From Rotaria sordida (lineage: Eukaryota; Rotifera; Eurotatoria; Philodinida; Philodinidae), in assembly GCA_905250125.1 (NCBI GenBank), contig CAJNOL010000852.1, forward strand, positions 1 to 64,000: a stretch of 64,000 nt of DNA, given 5' to 3'. The notes under the pieces are model-generated. The model was not told where the DNA came from. It ran no database searches and saw only the letters and a list, made by a program, of their open reading frames with translations. Below, in pieces: positions 23,104-37,400 of this stretch. The position numbers and the translations under genes are program-made. The number at the start of each line of letters is the position of its first letter. Position 1 is the stretch's first letter.

Positions 23104-26100
23104 TCAATACATTTGTTGTTGTTGTTGTTGTTGATATTGTTGAAAATAAGCAAAAAAATTCGCTGGTGGCATCATCATTTGAGGTGGTGGTGGTGGTAAT
23201 ACTGGTGGTATTGTACCTAATGCTGGTGGTGGTTGACTAAAACCACTTGTTACCATACCAGTTGGTGGACCTTGTGGAATAGCACTTGCTGCTGCAACTG
23301 CAACTGTTGGAGGTGGTAAACTAAATCCAGATGTTGGCATTGGTGGTGGTGGTTGACTAAAACCTGATGGAACCATTGGTGTTGCTACTGCCATTGGTGT
23401 TGAATTCATTGACATTGGATTTGTTGTTGTTGCTGTTATTGATGATGATGATGGTTGTGGTGGTAATGGTGGTGGTGGTACACGAATATTTGTTGTTGAT
23501 GTACGCATTGGTGATGGTGCAACAGCATTATCATTATAATGTATTTTAAACCAATTAAGTGTTTCGGTTAATGTTGGAAACATTTTCGAACGAAATCTTA
23601 CACCATTTGGTGTTACAGTAAAATATTCATGTATTGGTTTACGTACAGGCATATATGATAAAAGAAATTTAGTTGGATATTCACGTGATATTGTTATATA
23701 ATAACGTATTCGTGTTGGATTACGTCGTTTATCATCAATTAAAAGATTATTAAGAATTCTTTGTGCATCATTTGATAATGGTGGTGGTCCTGATGTTGTT
23801 GTTGATATTGTTGTTGTTGTTGTTGTTGTTGCTGTTTGTGCTGGTGTTGTTGAACCTGTTGGTGTAGCTGATGGTAATGGTTGAGATAAATTACGATAAT
23901 ATTTATGTGTAATTATATCTGAAACTGTATTTGCCATTGGTTTAATATAACGTGCAAGAATTTCATCAAGATCTTCAAATTCTTCTGTTTCTTGTGTACG
24001 TGGATCAATAATTAATAAACGTTTACCAAGTGAAAATTGATTTGATTTAGATTTTTCAATAACATCAATATTATGTAAAACACCATCAACTAATTTCCAT
24101 GTTATTGTTAAATGATCTGATGCTTTTGAACTTGGTCGTATAATAGCATCACCTAAATCTTTTGTTGAAAGTATACGTTCACATTCAAGATAATTTATAT
24201 TCATAAATGATGGATGTGCAATAACACGTTTAACATAACTACGTTCTTTAGCTGCTTGTTTTAATTGTTTTTCTTTTTCAGCTTCAGCTAAATCTTCACT
24301 TTCAAGTGTTTGATCATAAAATGAATCTTTTCCTGGTCGCCATCGTTCCTTATCATCACGTAATTCACTTGATTTTGATGTTAAATCAACACTAAATTGT
24401 TTTATATTAATATTTATTATACGTGCATAAATAACTTGATGTAGTTTAACGCGATCTAATGGATTTGTTACTGGTGTATCAGATAGATCACGAAGTTTTA
24501 TAAAACCTGTACAACCATTATCCAAACGAACACGTACACCAACTAAAAAAGAACAAAAAATAATTTATTTGTTTTTTTTTTGTGTTCAAAGTTAAGATCT
24601 TACGAAGAAACTTCTTCAGATATGAAATTGCTTTTTGATTGAGACGATGTTTATTTAATGAGTAATAGAAAAGTCTAGAATGGTTTAATCTTTCGAAACT
24701 TCTTCGAAAGTCATTTTTTTAATGTGATCTGAAGACGACTACAGCTTTTTGTTGAAAAAAAACCAATAAAATTTCGATATCGCAAGAACTCGAAAGTCTA
24801 GAAAACCAAACCATTCTAGACTTTTCTATTACTCATTAAATAAACATCGTCTTAGACGAAAAGTAATTGGACATCTGAAGAGGTTTCCTCGTTAGCATGA
24901 TTCGATGAGTTAATATTTACAAATTTTTCTAAAAAAGTTTAAATTCAAAGTTTCGATATCAATACAATCGATTATTTTTAACTGTTTTTTTTTCGAATCG
25001 AATTTCTGACCGTCTTGTAACTCATAAGCAATTAATCAAATGAATCGGAATAATATGATATTCAACATAAGTTTTACACGGCCATAACAAGTATCATTCT
25101 CAATGAAAAAAGTATTGCTCATGTCTACTGTGAACTCTATTAGTTACAGAAAAAATTCAACAGTCGTAGATGTTAAAACGCAGTAGAGTAATCTTAACCG
25201 GTGTATTGAGACAATACTTTTTTGCCTTTTTTTTTCTCTTTCTCTCACATACTCAACAAGAACTGTTTCGAGCAGATTTGGGATAAATCCATCGATAGCA
25301 GTACAGGAGTTCTGCATTTATTTACCGATAAAAAGAGATTTATATAGTTGATTATGTTAAAGAATATATTAGAAAAAAGTTTACAAATAAAATCTTTTAC
25401 ACTTCATTTTGAAGATATTTTTAGAATATCTGATAAAGGTCTTAACAAATCTTATTATTTATAACTTACTTGGTGTTCCTTTACATCGATTAGTTGAATC
25501 AAAATGATTCCATGCCTAATAACAAAACAAAGAATTTAATTCTAAGTTTCTTTTATTTTTGTTTTTCTTACTTCTTTAACATTATGAAATCTTTCTGTAT
25601 GACATAAAGGACATTTTAACATTCCAGTTATTTCATCTTTTTCTGGTTGTGCAGCTTCAAGTTGTTGTGGTGTTGGTTTTTTTCTTGCAAAATCAAATAC
25701 TTGACATTGTATTAATTTACCCAAATGAAATGTAGCTGGTGTTTCTTTTGTTATAAAATGAAATAAATCAACTTGACTTGGTGGTTCATAACGTACACGT
25801 ACATCTTTATAACGATGTGTTAATTCAGCACGTATATCATATAATGTTATTGATTGATCACCATACATTGTATTTTTTAATTCAACAGCAAATGCATCTA
25901 AATCTAAATCTTTTAAACGTTCAGAATTTTGAAAAATTTCTTCTAATGCAGCACTTGGTTCCATTTCCGATGATTCTTCTATATCTAATGCATCAACAGC
26001 CATTTTACGTGCCCAATCATATGCTTCAGGATGTATACGTGTACTATCTAATATTTCAATATATGATTCACTTTGTTTCATAGCATCTGTATTTATTTTA

Positions 26101-29100
26101 ATAAAACCAGCACAATTTGAAAAAACACATTTACCCATATTATAATTAACAACAAGAAATGTACGATTTTCTAATTGTAAATTATTTTGTTTAAAATATT
26201 TAATTAAATGTGTTGCTTTACGTGGACCAAGACCACAAACAAATTGTAAAACATTTGATGTATGAGGATATATTATACAACGATTTAAATCAACACCAAC
26301 TTCATTTGTACGTGATATAAAACATTGTTCTAATGTTATTAATAATTGATCACGATCAATTAAATCTTGTAATGGATGATATTTAATTAATAAAATTTCT
26401 TTATCATAATTAAATAATTGTGAAAATTCTAATAATGGATCTTGTAAACGACGTCCTTGTGATACAGCTAGACGTAATTTTATTGGATAATCACGAAAAT
26501 CTAATTCACCTTTACGTGATTGTGCATAAATTTTTGATAAATCGGTATCAACTAAAAGAACTTTAATTGGTTCAGGTAAATTTTGAAATTGTTCTTCATC
26601 ATGTTGTAATTGATTAACCATATCTTCAAGACATGTACGTAAATATAATGCATCACGACTTTCAACACCTGAAAAAAATTCAATTCAAAAAAAAATTATA
26701 TTTGAAATTTATCATTTTTATTTCGAAAATGATTGAACAAAAATATTACGAGCATATTCTTTAATTATTTGGAAAAGTTTTTTTTTTTTCTATCGTGTCT
26801 TTTGACTACGTTCCGATATAGGGCGCTGTCTAATGGTAGATTCAGTGGTTCGATATCTTCCGTACAAACGATATTAGCTATAGCGTTGGATAGAAGGTCA
26901 GCCTGACACAGAGTTCTTGCACTCAATTGTTTCAGTTCTTCATATACACTAGGTAACGATAAGAGTGAGTGCATGAAAACAGATGTCATTGATTTTCTAG
27001 AATGAATACATAATGTTCCTTTATTATATGTTTATATAATTTTAAAAAAATATCTTTTCTTGAGATTTTATTTAAATCTCTCTCAAAGTCAATGTTCTTC
27101 AAAAGAATTGAAATTAAGATAATACTCCAAGGTGTGTTCTTTCATAAACTGTATGATTTTTTTTATTTGGCGCTTCCTTCTTGACCAAAATTTTTGACGA
27201 TTTCTGCTATCATTCATTTGAAAACTATGCTGTTTTCAGAAAAAGCGGAAAATCTTTTTCCTCTGTTTCTGCTTTTTTTTTATCAGACATTATGGATTAA
27301 GTTTTTTTTATTATTATACAAAAAAACACTTCTGTAAACATATGATCATTTTTCGACGCACTAAACTTATCATCCACTTTTTCTGCATAAAAAGTCAGAA
27401 TTTCAAAATACCGGCACTACAGTCTAACATGTTCTTGTAAATAAAAGACAAATGAAATCTATAGAATGAAGATCCTTAGAGAATTTTAGTTTGTCACATG
27501 AGCAATATTTTATTCAACATAAAGGCGGCACCCTTTCCGAAGTTTATGGTTATTATACTACGTATTATGTATCTGTAAAAATTTTCATGTGATTTCAATG
27601 CACCTAGTTCAAGATCAGTTTTTCAATAACCGGAGCGGAGGGGTTTATAATACTATTATTTTCTTATAAAGAATTATTGTTCGAAATTATATATGATGAT
27701 AATCTTACCTATACAAATAACATCTGGTACACGTTGTTTAATAAATGTTCTAATAGCTTCAAAATCTTTTTCTTTTTTTATTCGATTATCTGTTGAATAA
27801 TTTTCTTTTAACATTAAATTTGGTAAACGTATAAAATCCATAACTTGTCCTTCTGAACTTAATATAACAGCATATGATACATCATCAGGATCAGTTGAAT
27901 AAGCAATAGATAAAACTCTTACACCAGCATCTGATATACTTGTTACATTTTCATCATTTGATAAACGATATGGTGCTATTTTAATCCAATCATTTAAACA
28001 AACTGAACATTGTTTATTAACATATTGTCGTGCTTCATCAAGTAAAATTTCTTCTAATTCACGTTGAAATTTTGGATAAAGAAATTTATTAAGCATTAAA
28101 TCAATACACATAGCACGAATTTTATTCCATTCAAGTACATTATCAGAATATTCATCACGTGTATATGAACGTTTTATTTCATCACTATATATATGTTGAT
28201 TATTTTTAGTATCAATAATATAATCAATTTTCATTAAACCATCTTTAACACTTTGATGTAAATAAAGAAATTGATCTTTTGTTAATGTATTAACAGGTTT
28301 TTCAATAAGATATTTCATTGTATAACATGGATGATCTTCTGTTATTGATTGTATACCGAGACGTGTTGGTCGAGTATTTATCATACAACGTGATGTAAAA
28401 TCACGACGAATAACATAACGTACTAATGGATCAAGAGATAATTGACGTGCATGCATAAAAATTGCTGCTTGTAAAACAGCTTGTGTTGTTGGAAATTGTT
28501 TACATATAAATTCTTCACATGTAGCTGTTGGTCCAATAGGATATTGATCAATTTCATTTTTTTGATAATTTTCATAAAGATTTTCACCTAATTTATCTGG
28601 TTTTAAACCAAATTTTTTAATTAAACCTTCTAAATGTGCTTGTTTACAAACACTATAATAATCTGTTTTTGTAAATGGTTTTGATTTAATATTTAATTGT
28701 GTACGTATTTGTTCAACTAATGTTTCTTCATCAAGTTCATCTTCATCATCAATTGTTGGTAATGGTTGTTCATCATTTTCATTTTGTTCAATATTTGTTA
28801 TTAATTTTTTACGTTTATCACGTTCTTCACGATATTCAAGAATTTTTTCATGTAAACGCATATTTGGTATATCATCATTATAATAAACATGAAATTGTTC
28901 ACGTAAATCAGCTATTTCTTCAAGTGTTTGTGCACGCATTAAACGTTCTTTATCAATATCACAATCAGTTAATAATCGTGTTGTTAATGTATCTTCATTT
29001 GTATCACCTAATTGTTCATATTGATAATTACGATATTTATCCATACGTTCAAACATTGACATTAATTTATCTTTGTGTGATTTAAATATCATCCACTAGA

Positions 29101-31227
29101 AAAGATGAGACAAAAAGTAAATAAAGATTTAATTCTTATTGAATTTATAATTGATCTAATAAACAATAACTAATGAATTATTAACTATACCTTTTCATCC
29201 CATTGCCAAATTTTCCATAGATCAGGAATTTTAAGATCAGGCTCAATATGTTCTTTACGATAGAATGCAATAAATGGTACCTGAACAAAACAAAAAAAAA
29301 AATCAATTATAAAATAACCATGAATTTATGATTTAAAACAATAATAAAAAATTCTTACTTCAAATGAATCATTTCTTATATAATTAAGTGCATTTTTAAT
29401 TTTTTTTTTAACTTGAAGATTTTTTGCTGTATCTTCTTCAACCGGCTTAAAAAGAAAAGAATTGAAAATTATTTTCAAAAAATTTTCTATAATTACTTGA
29501 AGAGAAATTGTTGGTTTAAGAAATGCTCCATTATAAATCCATTCAGCTTCTTCTTCAAGTTCTTCTTCTTTAGCTTCAGTTACTGGAATATGTCTTAACT
29601 AAAAATATTCAATAATAATATTTTTCTTTTTTTTTATAAATCTAACTTGAAATCGTTCTGGTTTATCAATTCGTCTTATGTTAATATCTGCTTCTGTTAA
29701 ATAACCACGTTGTAATTCTTCAGGTTCAAATAATTCTTCAGCTTTTGGTTTTCGACGTTGAGCTCGAATTGTTCGTCGTCGTTTTGTTGATATTGTTTCC
29801 TAAAAATTGAAATAATAAAATTATTTCTTAAATATTTGAATGCTTACATCTTCAATTGGATTTCCATCTTCATCAAGTTGAGGTTGTACATCTTCCTCTT
29901 CCTCTTCTTCTTCCTCATCTTCTAAATCCTCATCTTCCATATCATCATTTAAATCATCAAAATTAATATTATCAAATGTAAAATCATCTCCAAATATAGC
30001 TTGTGCTTCAGCAATATTTCTATTTAGAAAAACAAAACAAATTATTGTATTTTTAATATAAACGATTTTGTATTTTCGCTATTTTTTTCTTACGGTGCAT
30101 TTTCATTTCTACGATGAGATGTTTTTGGTAGTGGTTGATTTTCATCATCAACAATAAAATCATCTAAAAACAAAACCAATTTTTAATTTTAAAACTATTA
30201 ACAAAATCTCTGCAAAATTAAAATGGGAAATTACTTTATTCTATCTTTTTTTGGGGGACATATTTCTTTACCATTCTTTTACTTAATCCTTCAGAAATGC
30301 AATAGAGAAATAGTTCATATATTAGAATGAAAGGTTATCGACATACAATCTTTGTTTGCTCAAAATTTTTACTCTTTCTTTTAGATTGTGTTTCATAAAA
30401 AAAAAAGAAATCAATATTTATTTACCATCATCTTCATACTCTTCAGCTGCACCTCCATCATCATCATGATGTGTAATACTATGATCCTAGAAGAAATTTT
30501 TTTTTTGATTATTTGTTTGTTTTTATTTTTTCGTTCTTACATCATGTTCATCTCGTCGTACACGACTAGATGATGTTGGTTCATATTGAGATGCAGTAGG
30601 TAGCTCATCATCATCATCATCTTCACCTTCGATTTGAACACGTTTTGGCTATAAGAAAAAAAAAAAGAAGATATTTGTTAGAATTTGGGGCAAAAAAAAG
30701 AAAAGAATAATTTACTTTTATTCGTTTATTTGTATTTTCAGCAATTAATCTTAAATAGAAATATAAAAGAAAATATTTAAAAGAAATAATTACGATTTTT
30801 CTCTACTGTAAATCTTCATCATCAACGTCATCATCGTCTTCTGATTCACCGGAACCTGATTGATCATTTTCATTGTCATCGTCTTCCTAGAATAGAAAAA
30901 AAAAAAGAAATTATTTTATAAAATTTATTGTTTTTGTATCTTACATCCTCTCCTGGTTCAGCAATAAAACCTTTTAATGCTTTTGCAGCTTCTTCATCCA
31001 TTACTTCATCTTCCTCGTCATCATCATCATCACTCACTAATAGAAATAAAGAAAATATAATAATAGATTTTTAAATAAATTTTTAAGTGAGAAAATTTAC
31101 TCGGTCGACTTGATTTAAGTTTTTTTATAGCAGCTGCTCGTTGTTTTTTTTCTGTATCGCTTTCTTCAGCTGAATCTTCTTCTGCTTGTTCGTCAAAAAA
31201 TTCATTTCGATGACGTTTTTTCGGCAT
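23104..31227 (-). CDS. SUPT6H: transcription elongation factor SPT6 (16 exons, ~1714 aa)
   Basis: Histone chaperone and elongation factor that travels with RNA polymerase II in the nucleus. Exons read from the complement: 31101-31227, 30945-31036, 30807-30886, 30716-30749, 30541-30648, 30426-30486, 30094-30163, 29848-30019, 29647-29799, 29497-29598, 29359-29445, 29191-29280, 27709-29095, 25572-26668, 25470-25515, 23104-24542. They sum to a multiple of three and to a length near the human protein (1726 aa). The N-terminus (to about 240) is highly acidic and includes ALKGFI; next comes [10 protein letters not shown], then the helix-turn-helix/Tex-like core (393-770), YqgF-like domain ([10 protein letters not shown]), helix-hairpin-helix ([19 protein letters not shown]), an S1 domain (about 1225-1300, split by introns) and the tandem SH2 (about 1340-1570; [19 protein letters not shown]). 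The tail is Pro- and Gln-rich with repeated SGFSQPPP. The start at 31225-31227 is the ATG giving MPKKRHR; an in-frame ATG ten codons upstream (31255-31257) is possible. Two long introns carry repeats. Confidence 0.95.
24603..24897. mobile_element. ~295-base inverted-repeat element in SPT6 intron
   Basis: It lies in the last intron of SPT6 (24543-25469). The left arm begins TTACGAAGAAACTTCTTCAG and the right arm ends in the inverse with a few changes. A block of about 45 bases (about 24644-24689, from AGACGATG to AATGGTTT) recurs in inverse at about 24806-24851 with no mismatch that I can see, so the insertion is fairly young. No coding capacity: a MITE-like element. Confidence 0.75.
26765..26989 (-). 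other. open frame in SPT6 intron, possible transposase remnant
   Basis: Inside the 1040-base intron between exons 13 and 14 of SPT6 (26669-27708). On the same strand as SPT6 it gives 74 residues with protein-like composition ([20 protein letters not shown] and later [18 protein letters not shown]). SPT6 reads straight across (CIG joined to [10 protein letters not shown]), so this is not a missing exon. The LP-xxxALYRNVxRxR pattern is reminiscent of the N-terminal part of MULE/FLYWCH transposon proteins. That is weak; it could be chance. Confidence 0.25.
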
Positions 31228-34200
31228 TGTTTTCTTTTTTTTTTGTATTAAATTCAAATTGAGATCAAGATACGCAAGAGTCTAAAATAACGACGAAATA
31301 TTTCTCCCGTAGAAAATAAAACATCAACTTACTCCAGCTATGAATTTAAATAAATCTGAAATAAAATTTAAAAAAAAAAATATACAAGACTTTATATAGA
31401 AGAATAAGAATACGTTGAATACTGCTTACGAAATATTCATCAATTAGAAAGTTTTTTTTGTGACGATTATTTACTTTTATACAAAATTTATTCTCTTGTG
31501 ATTAGTTTATTATTTACCAAAAAAGATTTCAATAGAGGTCGTTCAAATACGAGTGATAATATCTGACTAAATGATTCATCAAAACGAAAAAAATTTTCAA
31601 ATAACTATAAGTTACACAACTTGGAAATTCCAACTGGAATAGTAAATACTTTAGAAAAATTTCTCTCACAGTATGATACTAGCGATATGTTCCAGCAGTT
31701 CGTGAGCTAGCCTTGCAGATCTCTGAGATGTTGATATTTATCAATTGTCTAATTCTTAGACTCTATATTATTAATTTGACTACGTTAGCTCTTGGGCGTT
31801 ATCTGAAGATTCATTTAAAGTTTTTGTATTTATTATAAAGAATTACAAGGTGTTTCTTTTACGGCAGTGTATACAAAGGTAAGTTCCAACTAGAAAGAGC
31901 ATGGTGAGTAGAATTGAAATCGTTAACAGAGTGTTCAATTATATTAAAATGAAGTGAGCGGAAAAAATAAATCATGATTATAGACATTTATCACTACTTT
32001 CAATGTCGAAGAGATTGATTTTGAAACATGTTTCAATGATTATGCAATATAAATCACACTTTGAAACGGCAAGAAATGTAATGATCACTTTTTTTTGTAG
32101 TTTATCACTGTTTTACGAGAAGAACGAATGGACATAGCCGTATAAATGGCATTCTAACCGTTTCACTTCTTCCTGCGATAGTTTAATGTGTTGTATGTTA
32201 TTCATAATAAGTTATGTTATCAAAGTAAAATTAAATATTTGTTTAGCAATACAATTTATCATAGATTTATTTGAATTTTCTATAGCTAATCAATAAAGTT
32301 CATGTCTAGTGATTATTTCATCAATATACTAAGTTACTGGAGAATTATTAATGTAAGAAAGTTTTCTATTGACCAATAGATGACCAGAGAGATAGAGAAC
32401 TACCAAAAAAAATAAATACTAAAAAAGTGCTTTAGTAGTCAAGCAGAAGCCTTACATCATTACTGTATCGATGAAGCAACCGATATGATTAGTTGACAAA
32501 TTTTTTTGATTATTAAAAGATGAGAAAAATCGAATAGTATTAATTTAGTAGAAAGCAAAAAAAATAGCAAAGAAAAAAATGTCGACAAAAGTTTATTTTA
32601 AGATTCCCAACCAGCAAGATGAAGATATTTTATTGCATCCAAAAAAAGTGAGAGATATATAAGTACATCAATAAGAGATAATAGTGTATGAAAAATATTC
32701 AACAACAAGACAACACGTTTCTTTATATGGATAAGTGTGGAGTGTGCATGCAGATATCAATCTTCTATTTATGTCTAGCTCTACACCCACATCTTATATT
32801 TATTCATTGTTTTTATACAATCGACATTTGTTTCTTTCGGTCAAATTGATACGTATAGAAAAACCAAAAATAACTCATGCTAATCTATCGATTGGTGTAA
32901 TCGTTTAGACTAATATCGTCATCGGTAAGAAACAGAGCAAAGATATCTATCGTAGCAGCAGCTCGATTTTTAAAAGACTTTTTTTTTTTATTTTCTAAGA
33001 AATCTTCAATGCGTAAGGAATGATTCACTTTGATATTTAGATTAATCAATGTCTAGAAGCTGATTCATCATGATCGATAGTTAAGAAAAATCCATTTCAA
33101 TATTAATCAAATGATTTTACATCATCAAAATTTCCTTTATTAAAATGTCATGTTTAATAACTGCTTTCAATTTTTGCTACATTAGCAGAGGCGGAAAAGT
33201 ATTTTAGTTACAGTGATGTCATACTGAATAATAGAGGACAAAGCTTATTACCAGCTCAAGTGAATAATATGCTTGTCATCAAATATGTACTACAAGTGTT
33301 AACAGATTGATTCAATAAATCAGTGAATTATTTTTCTTGTAAAATGATTTTTTATTTATAATCAGCATTTCAATGAATTCGTACCAATTTTCTTTTCTAT
33401 AAATAACAACGAATAATTAACTTAGAAATTCTTCACATTTAAGCGAGATGCATCGTGACATCTTATAGCTAAATATAATATTCTACATTATCTATCTCCT
33501 TTTTAAAACTATAAAGACTCTCATTATCTCTTTCTAGTTCATCATATAATGTGAAAAAATATACAGGTGTTATGTTATATTTACATTATATCCATCTCTC
33601 ATGAATAACTTATGAAGTGCAGTAATAGCGGTGAATTTTCAGCTGTGACAGACATCTCTGGAACAGTACCGTATCAATTATAACTCTGCTTTGTACAATG
33701 CCATTTGAAATTAGTGTTTCGATACGAGTGATGATATGTTCATTGCGATAAAAAATTTTCTAATCACGACTTCTAGTTCAATAATACAGAAATAAACAAT
33801 AAATAATTATCTTAAAATAAGTATCGAAACAAAATCTTGCTTCTTGCTAAAGTTGTTTTTTTTTGCAATTTTACATTAGAAAAAGAACTAATTTAAAACT
33901 CTTAAATACATCAAGTTGTAGAATATTTCACGGTGATAGAATAGCAGAAAAAGGAAAAGATCCCATTGTCTTAACATTTGTTATAATTCACTCCAACCTC
34001 TTTTAATTAAAAACGTTTCTAGCTGAGCGATTTGGCCGGAACAAAAAAAAAATAATAATAATAAATATAGAGGAAAGAAAGAAAGAAAACCAACAAAATC
34101 TTTCAGTACAAACACTCAAGCAGTAACAAAAGAAAAAAAAAGAGCCACACACACATGTTTAATAAACGTGCTTATTGCAAAAGAAAAAAAAAAGAACAGA

Positions 34201-34480
34201 ATTCAAGTTCTATGTATTTTTTTTTTAAATAAGCAATCGGAATGTTTCGATAAAAAGAAAACTAATCATTAGGTTTTTTTTTTTTTTGTTTTGTTCAAAA
34301 GTGAGATCATTTGTATTTACATATATATGTAAGATGAAGTAATCACTGTAAACCACACATATTTAATTTTTAAAAGACAAGAAAAGAAGAAAAAAAAAAG
34401 AAAGAAAAGTATTGCCACGAAAAAAGAGAATATAAATTACAAAGACCAAAAAAGGAAAAAAAAGAACTTTTATCGTCGTG
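31228..34480. other. 3.2-kb intergenic DNA between SPT6 and RalGAP alpha
   Basis: The SPT6 start and the RalGAP 3' end lie here on the same strand. Near 31325-31345 the complement reads AGCTGGAGTAAGTTG, a candidate splice donor of a 5' untranslated SPT6 exon. A CTACACCCACATC word sits near 32786. Poly-A and GA/AA runs occur at 34050-34440. No coding frame seen. Confidence 0.4.
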
Positions 34481-37400
34481 TTATTTATTATTCTGTGTTA
34501 GAAAAGGAAAATTTCGAGGTGTTTGACGTGATTTTTGACTACTTGTATGCGTATTTGCAAGTGGATTATTTGTTACAGTGGACGAACCATCTCGCCGCTC
34601 ATTTTGCGTATTCGTTGATTTTGTTGCCTCATCTGTTTGGATAACTAAAGATAAAATGAGAAGAAAATTTTCGTTTTCTGTTTTTACTAATCTTGTCTTT
34701 TTTTATCCCTCCCTGCGCAAATGTCTAAAGCAATAGGTTAGTCAAAATTAAATGTCAATATTTTCATTCAATTTGTTTTTATTTTTTTTTTTTTGGATAT
34801 CATTCTTTTCTTTTCCCACCTTTAAATCCAACATAGTAAAACGACGAACTGAAATATTTGATTTTTTTATTCTTAAATAGTTTTTATTATTTAATTATTT
34901 ACCCAATGTTTTTGTAGCTAATGGTGTAAATGATTTAGCAAGAAATTCTTCATATGTTGTTTCTTTTTTATGTGTACGTATTATTGAATTTATTATACGA
35001 TAACGTTCTTCATAACTAAAAATAAAAAGTTTATTCAAATAATCATCATATTAAACAAAAAATAAATAAATAAATCTTACAATTCACAATGATTATTAAG
35101 TGTTGTACGACGTGCACGACTAGCATTTATAGCTGTTGCACGTACTAATTCTGGAAGAATAAGTTTATCAACAATTGCACCATCAAATAATGGACCGAAA
35201 TTTGTTGTCTAAAAGAAATATTAGATATATAAGCAATTAACAATAGTAAATGATAGTTCGATAGAAAAAAAAAATCTTTAACGAGCCCGTTTAAAATTTT
35301 TCAATATTTACGTTTATTTATATTAGTCGAAAAAAGTTTCTAATTATAAGTTATATTGAAAGGTAATCTAGGATTGATAATCATCGAAAAGTTTTTCTTT
35401 AATAATAAATAATAAAATGAACAAGTGCTTAGATTGTAAAAAGCATTTGCATAATATGTTCAAAATTATTTTTTCTGATTTAGAGTAAATTTATTGAGAA
35501 TAGATCTTTTGATAGAGATTAAAACTGACGTTTGTAACAAAAATTAAATTTAGAAGGTGTTGGTAAATCAGAACTTTTTTTTTTACTGACTTACGGTTCG
35601 CTCTAGCTGTGAGCAAATATTAAAACAAATCAAAAAAAAGTTTGCATTAACGAGAAAACTATCTTGAGTAGTATCTCGTGTTCGAGATGAGACACCACTC
35701 ATTACATAGAGTCTATTGAGACTAGAAAGATTCCTCTCTATGTGCTGACGTTCTGAAGTTATGGTTATTTCACTAGATTTTTTTACCCATAGTACGATAC
35801 TTTTAAAGAAATAAGCTGAAAAATAAATGTTGATGTGAAGTTTTGTTCATATTATTTAATTATAATTTTAACTTACTTGGCTAGTTTTATCAATTTTAAT
35901 TCTATATAAACCATTCGGTAATGGATGTATAACAATTAAAACATCACCAAATGCACTAGCAATAATTGATCTATCATATTCATGATAATGTTCTGTCCAA
36001 ATAATTTGTACTTCATCATTACCAATATGACGTATTTTTTTTCTTAAACGATCTTCATCTGTTGAACCATCAATCATTGTTGCAACATGAAACATAATTT
36101 CAACAAGTGCATTTGCATAATATATTGAATATGTATTAGCTAATGGATGTAAACCACCTCGAAAACCAGTATGTTTTGATAATTCAACTTGCCAACCGAG
36201 ATGTGTAAGAAATTCTTCATAATTTGGACTACCATGTGTATTATTAAATATACTTGTTTTATCTTCTTGTCCATAACCAATATAAATAACCGCTAAAACA
36301 AAAAAACCGAAAAAATTAAGATTTTAAATTTGAATGAAAATGTTTGTTAATGGTATTTGTGTTTTTTTTTTTTTGACTTACCGATTTTATGTGTTTCACG
36401 ACAATTAAGTGTATCTAAATTTTTTAATTCACGTAATAGTTGATCACAGTTTGTTTTTGATGTATTTAATAAATCAATATTTTGTCGATTTTCAAACATC
36501 ATTAAACCAAGTTGTGTTATATGTGATCGACATAATGCAAATCGATCGTAACGTGGTGATTGAATGACATTTTCAATATGTTGTTCAATTTGACCAAATG
36601 AAGATGAATCTAAATAAAATATAAAAAAAGGAAAAGAAAAAACTTTTGTTTGTTTGTTTGGCTGGTTGGTTGGTTGATTTGTTTTTACCATAATTTTTTT
36701 CTGCTATTTCTTGTTCATTAATCATTCTTATAATAGCTTTTTCATCATGAGCAGAAATCGATGTTGGTGTTGGTGAAACATCTGTTAATGTTCGATCACT
36801 GTAAAATGCTAATTCCGGACTATGAGATGTTATATATTGAAGAAGCTATAAGAAAAAAAGATTTTATTTTTTATCAGTTATACTCTTGATTAAATATTAA
36901 ACTAAGAGTTAGAAGTTTATGTAGAAAAATATAGGACAATAAAATCATCTGTATTAAGAATGGTAAAATAACTACAGAAGTCAAAGATCTTGAGAATTCG
37001 GCATACATTCCTGATATAAATGATGAACTTCAATTCTCAATCTTATTATCAATTATAACTCTATCGATTTTATTATTATTTAACAGTTCTAATAGGATAT
37101 ATTCATTCTTAATGAGATTCTTGTAATAGTTAAATATTAATACAGATAATTTTCTTGATTTATTTTTTTTTTCTTCATAAACTATATTTGTAAAAAAAAC
37201 TCTTATATAATCGAAAATGAAATTATTCTATATTACTTTATCTAGAATATCAGTATTTGGTGGTTGATTTTGAAAAGTTGGTGGTTGAATAGAATCAAAT
37301 TTTTCCAATACTGTAATTCCTCGTGTTGTTTCTTCAACGTGATATGTTGATTTAGTTGGAAGAGATAATTCTACAACTAAAAATTTATAAAGAAACATTA

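Noticed and set aside
23367..23549. Leu/Met/Val-rich frame opposite the SPT6 Pro-rich tail
   Set aside because: Antisense of proline repeats.
25778..29085. Plus-strand open frames of about 100-128 codons opposite SPT6
   Set aside because: His/Leu/Tyr-rich antisense readings of SPT6 exons; no independent signals.
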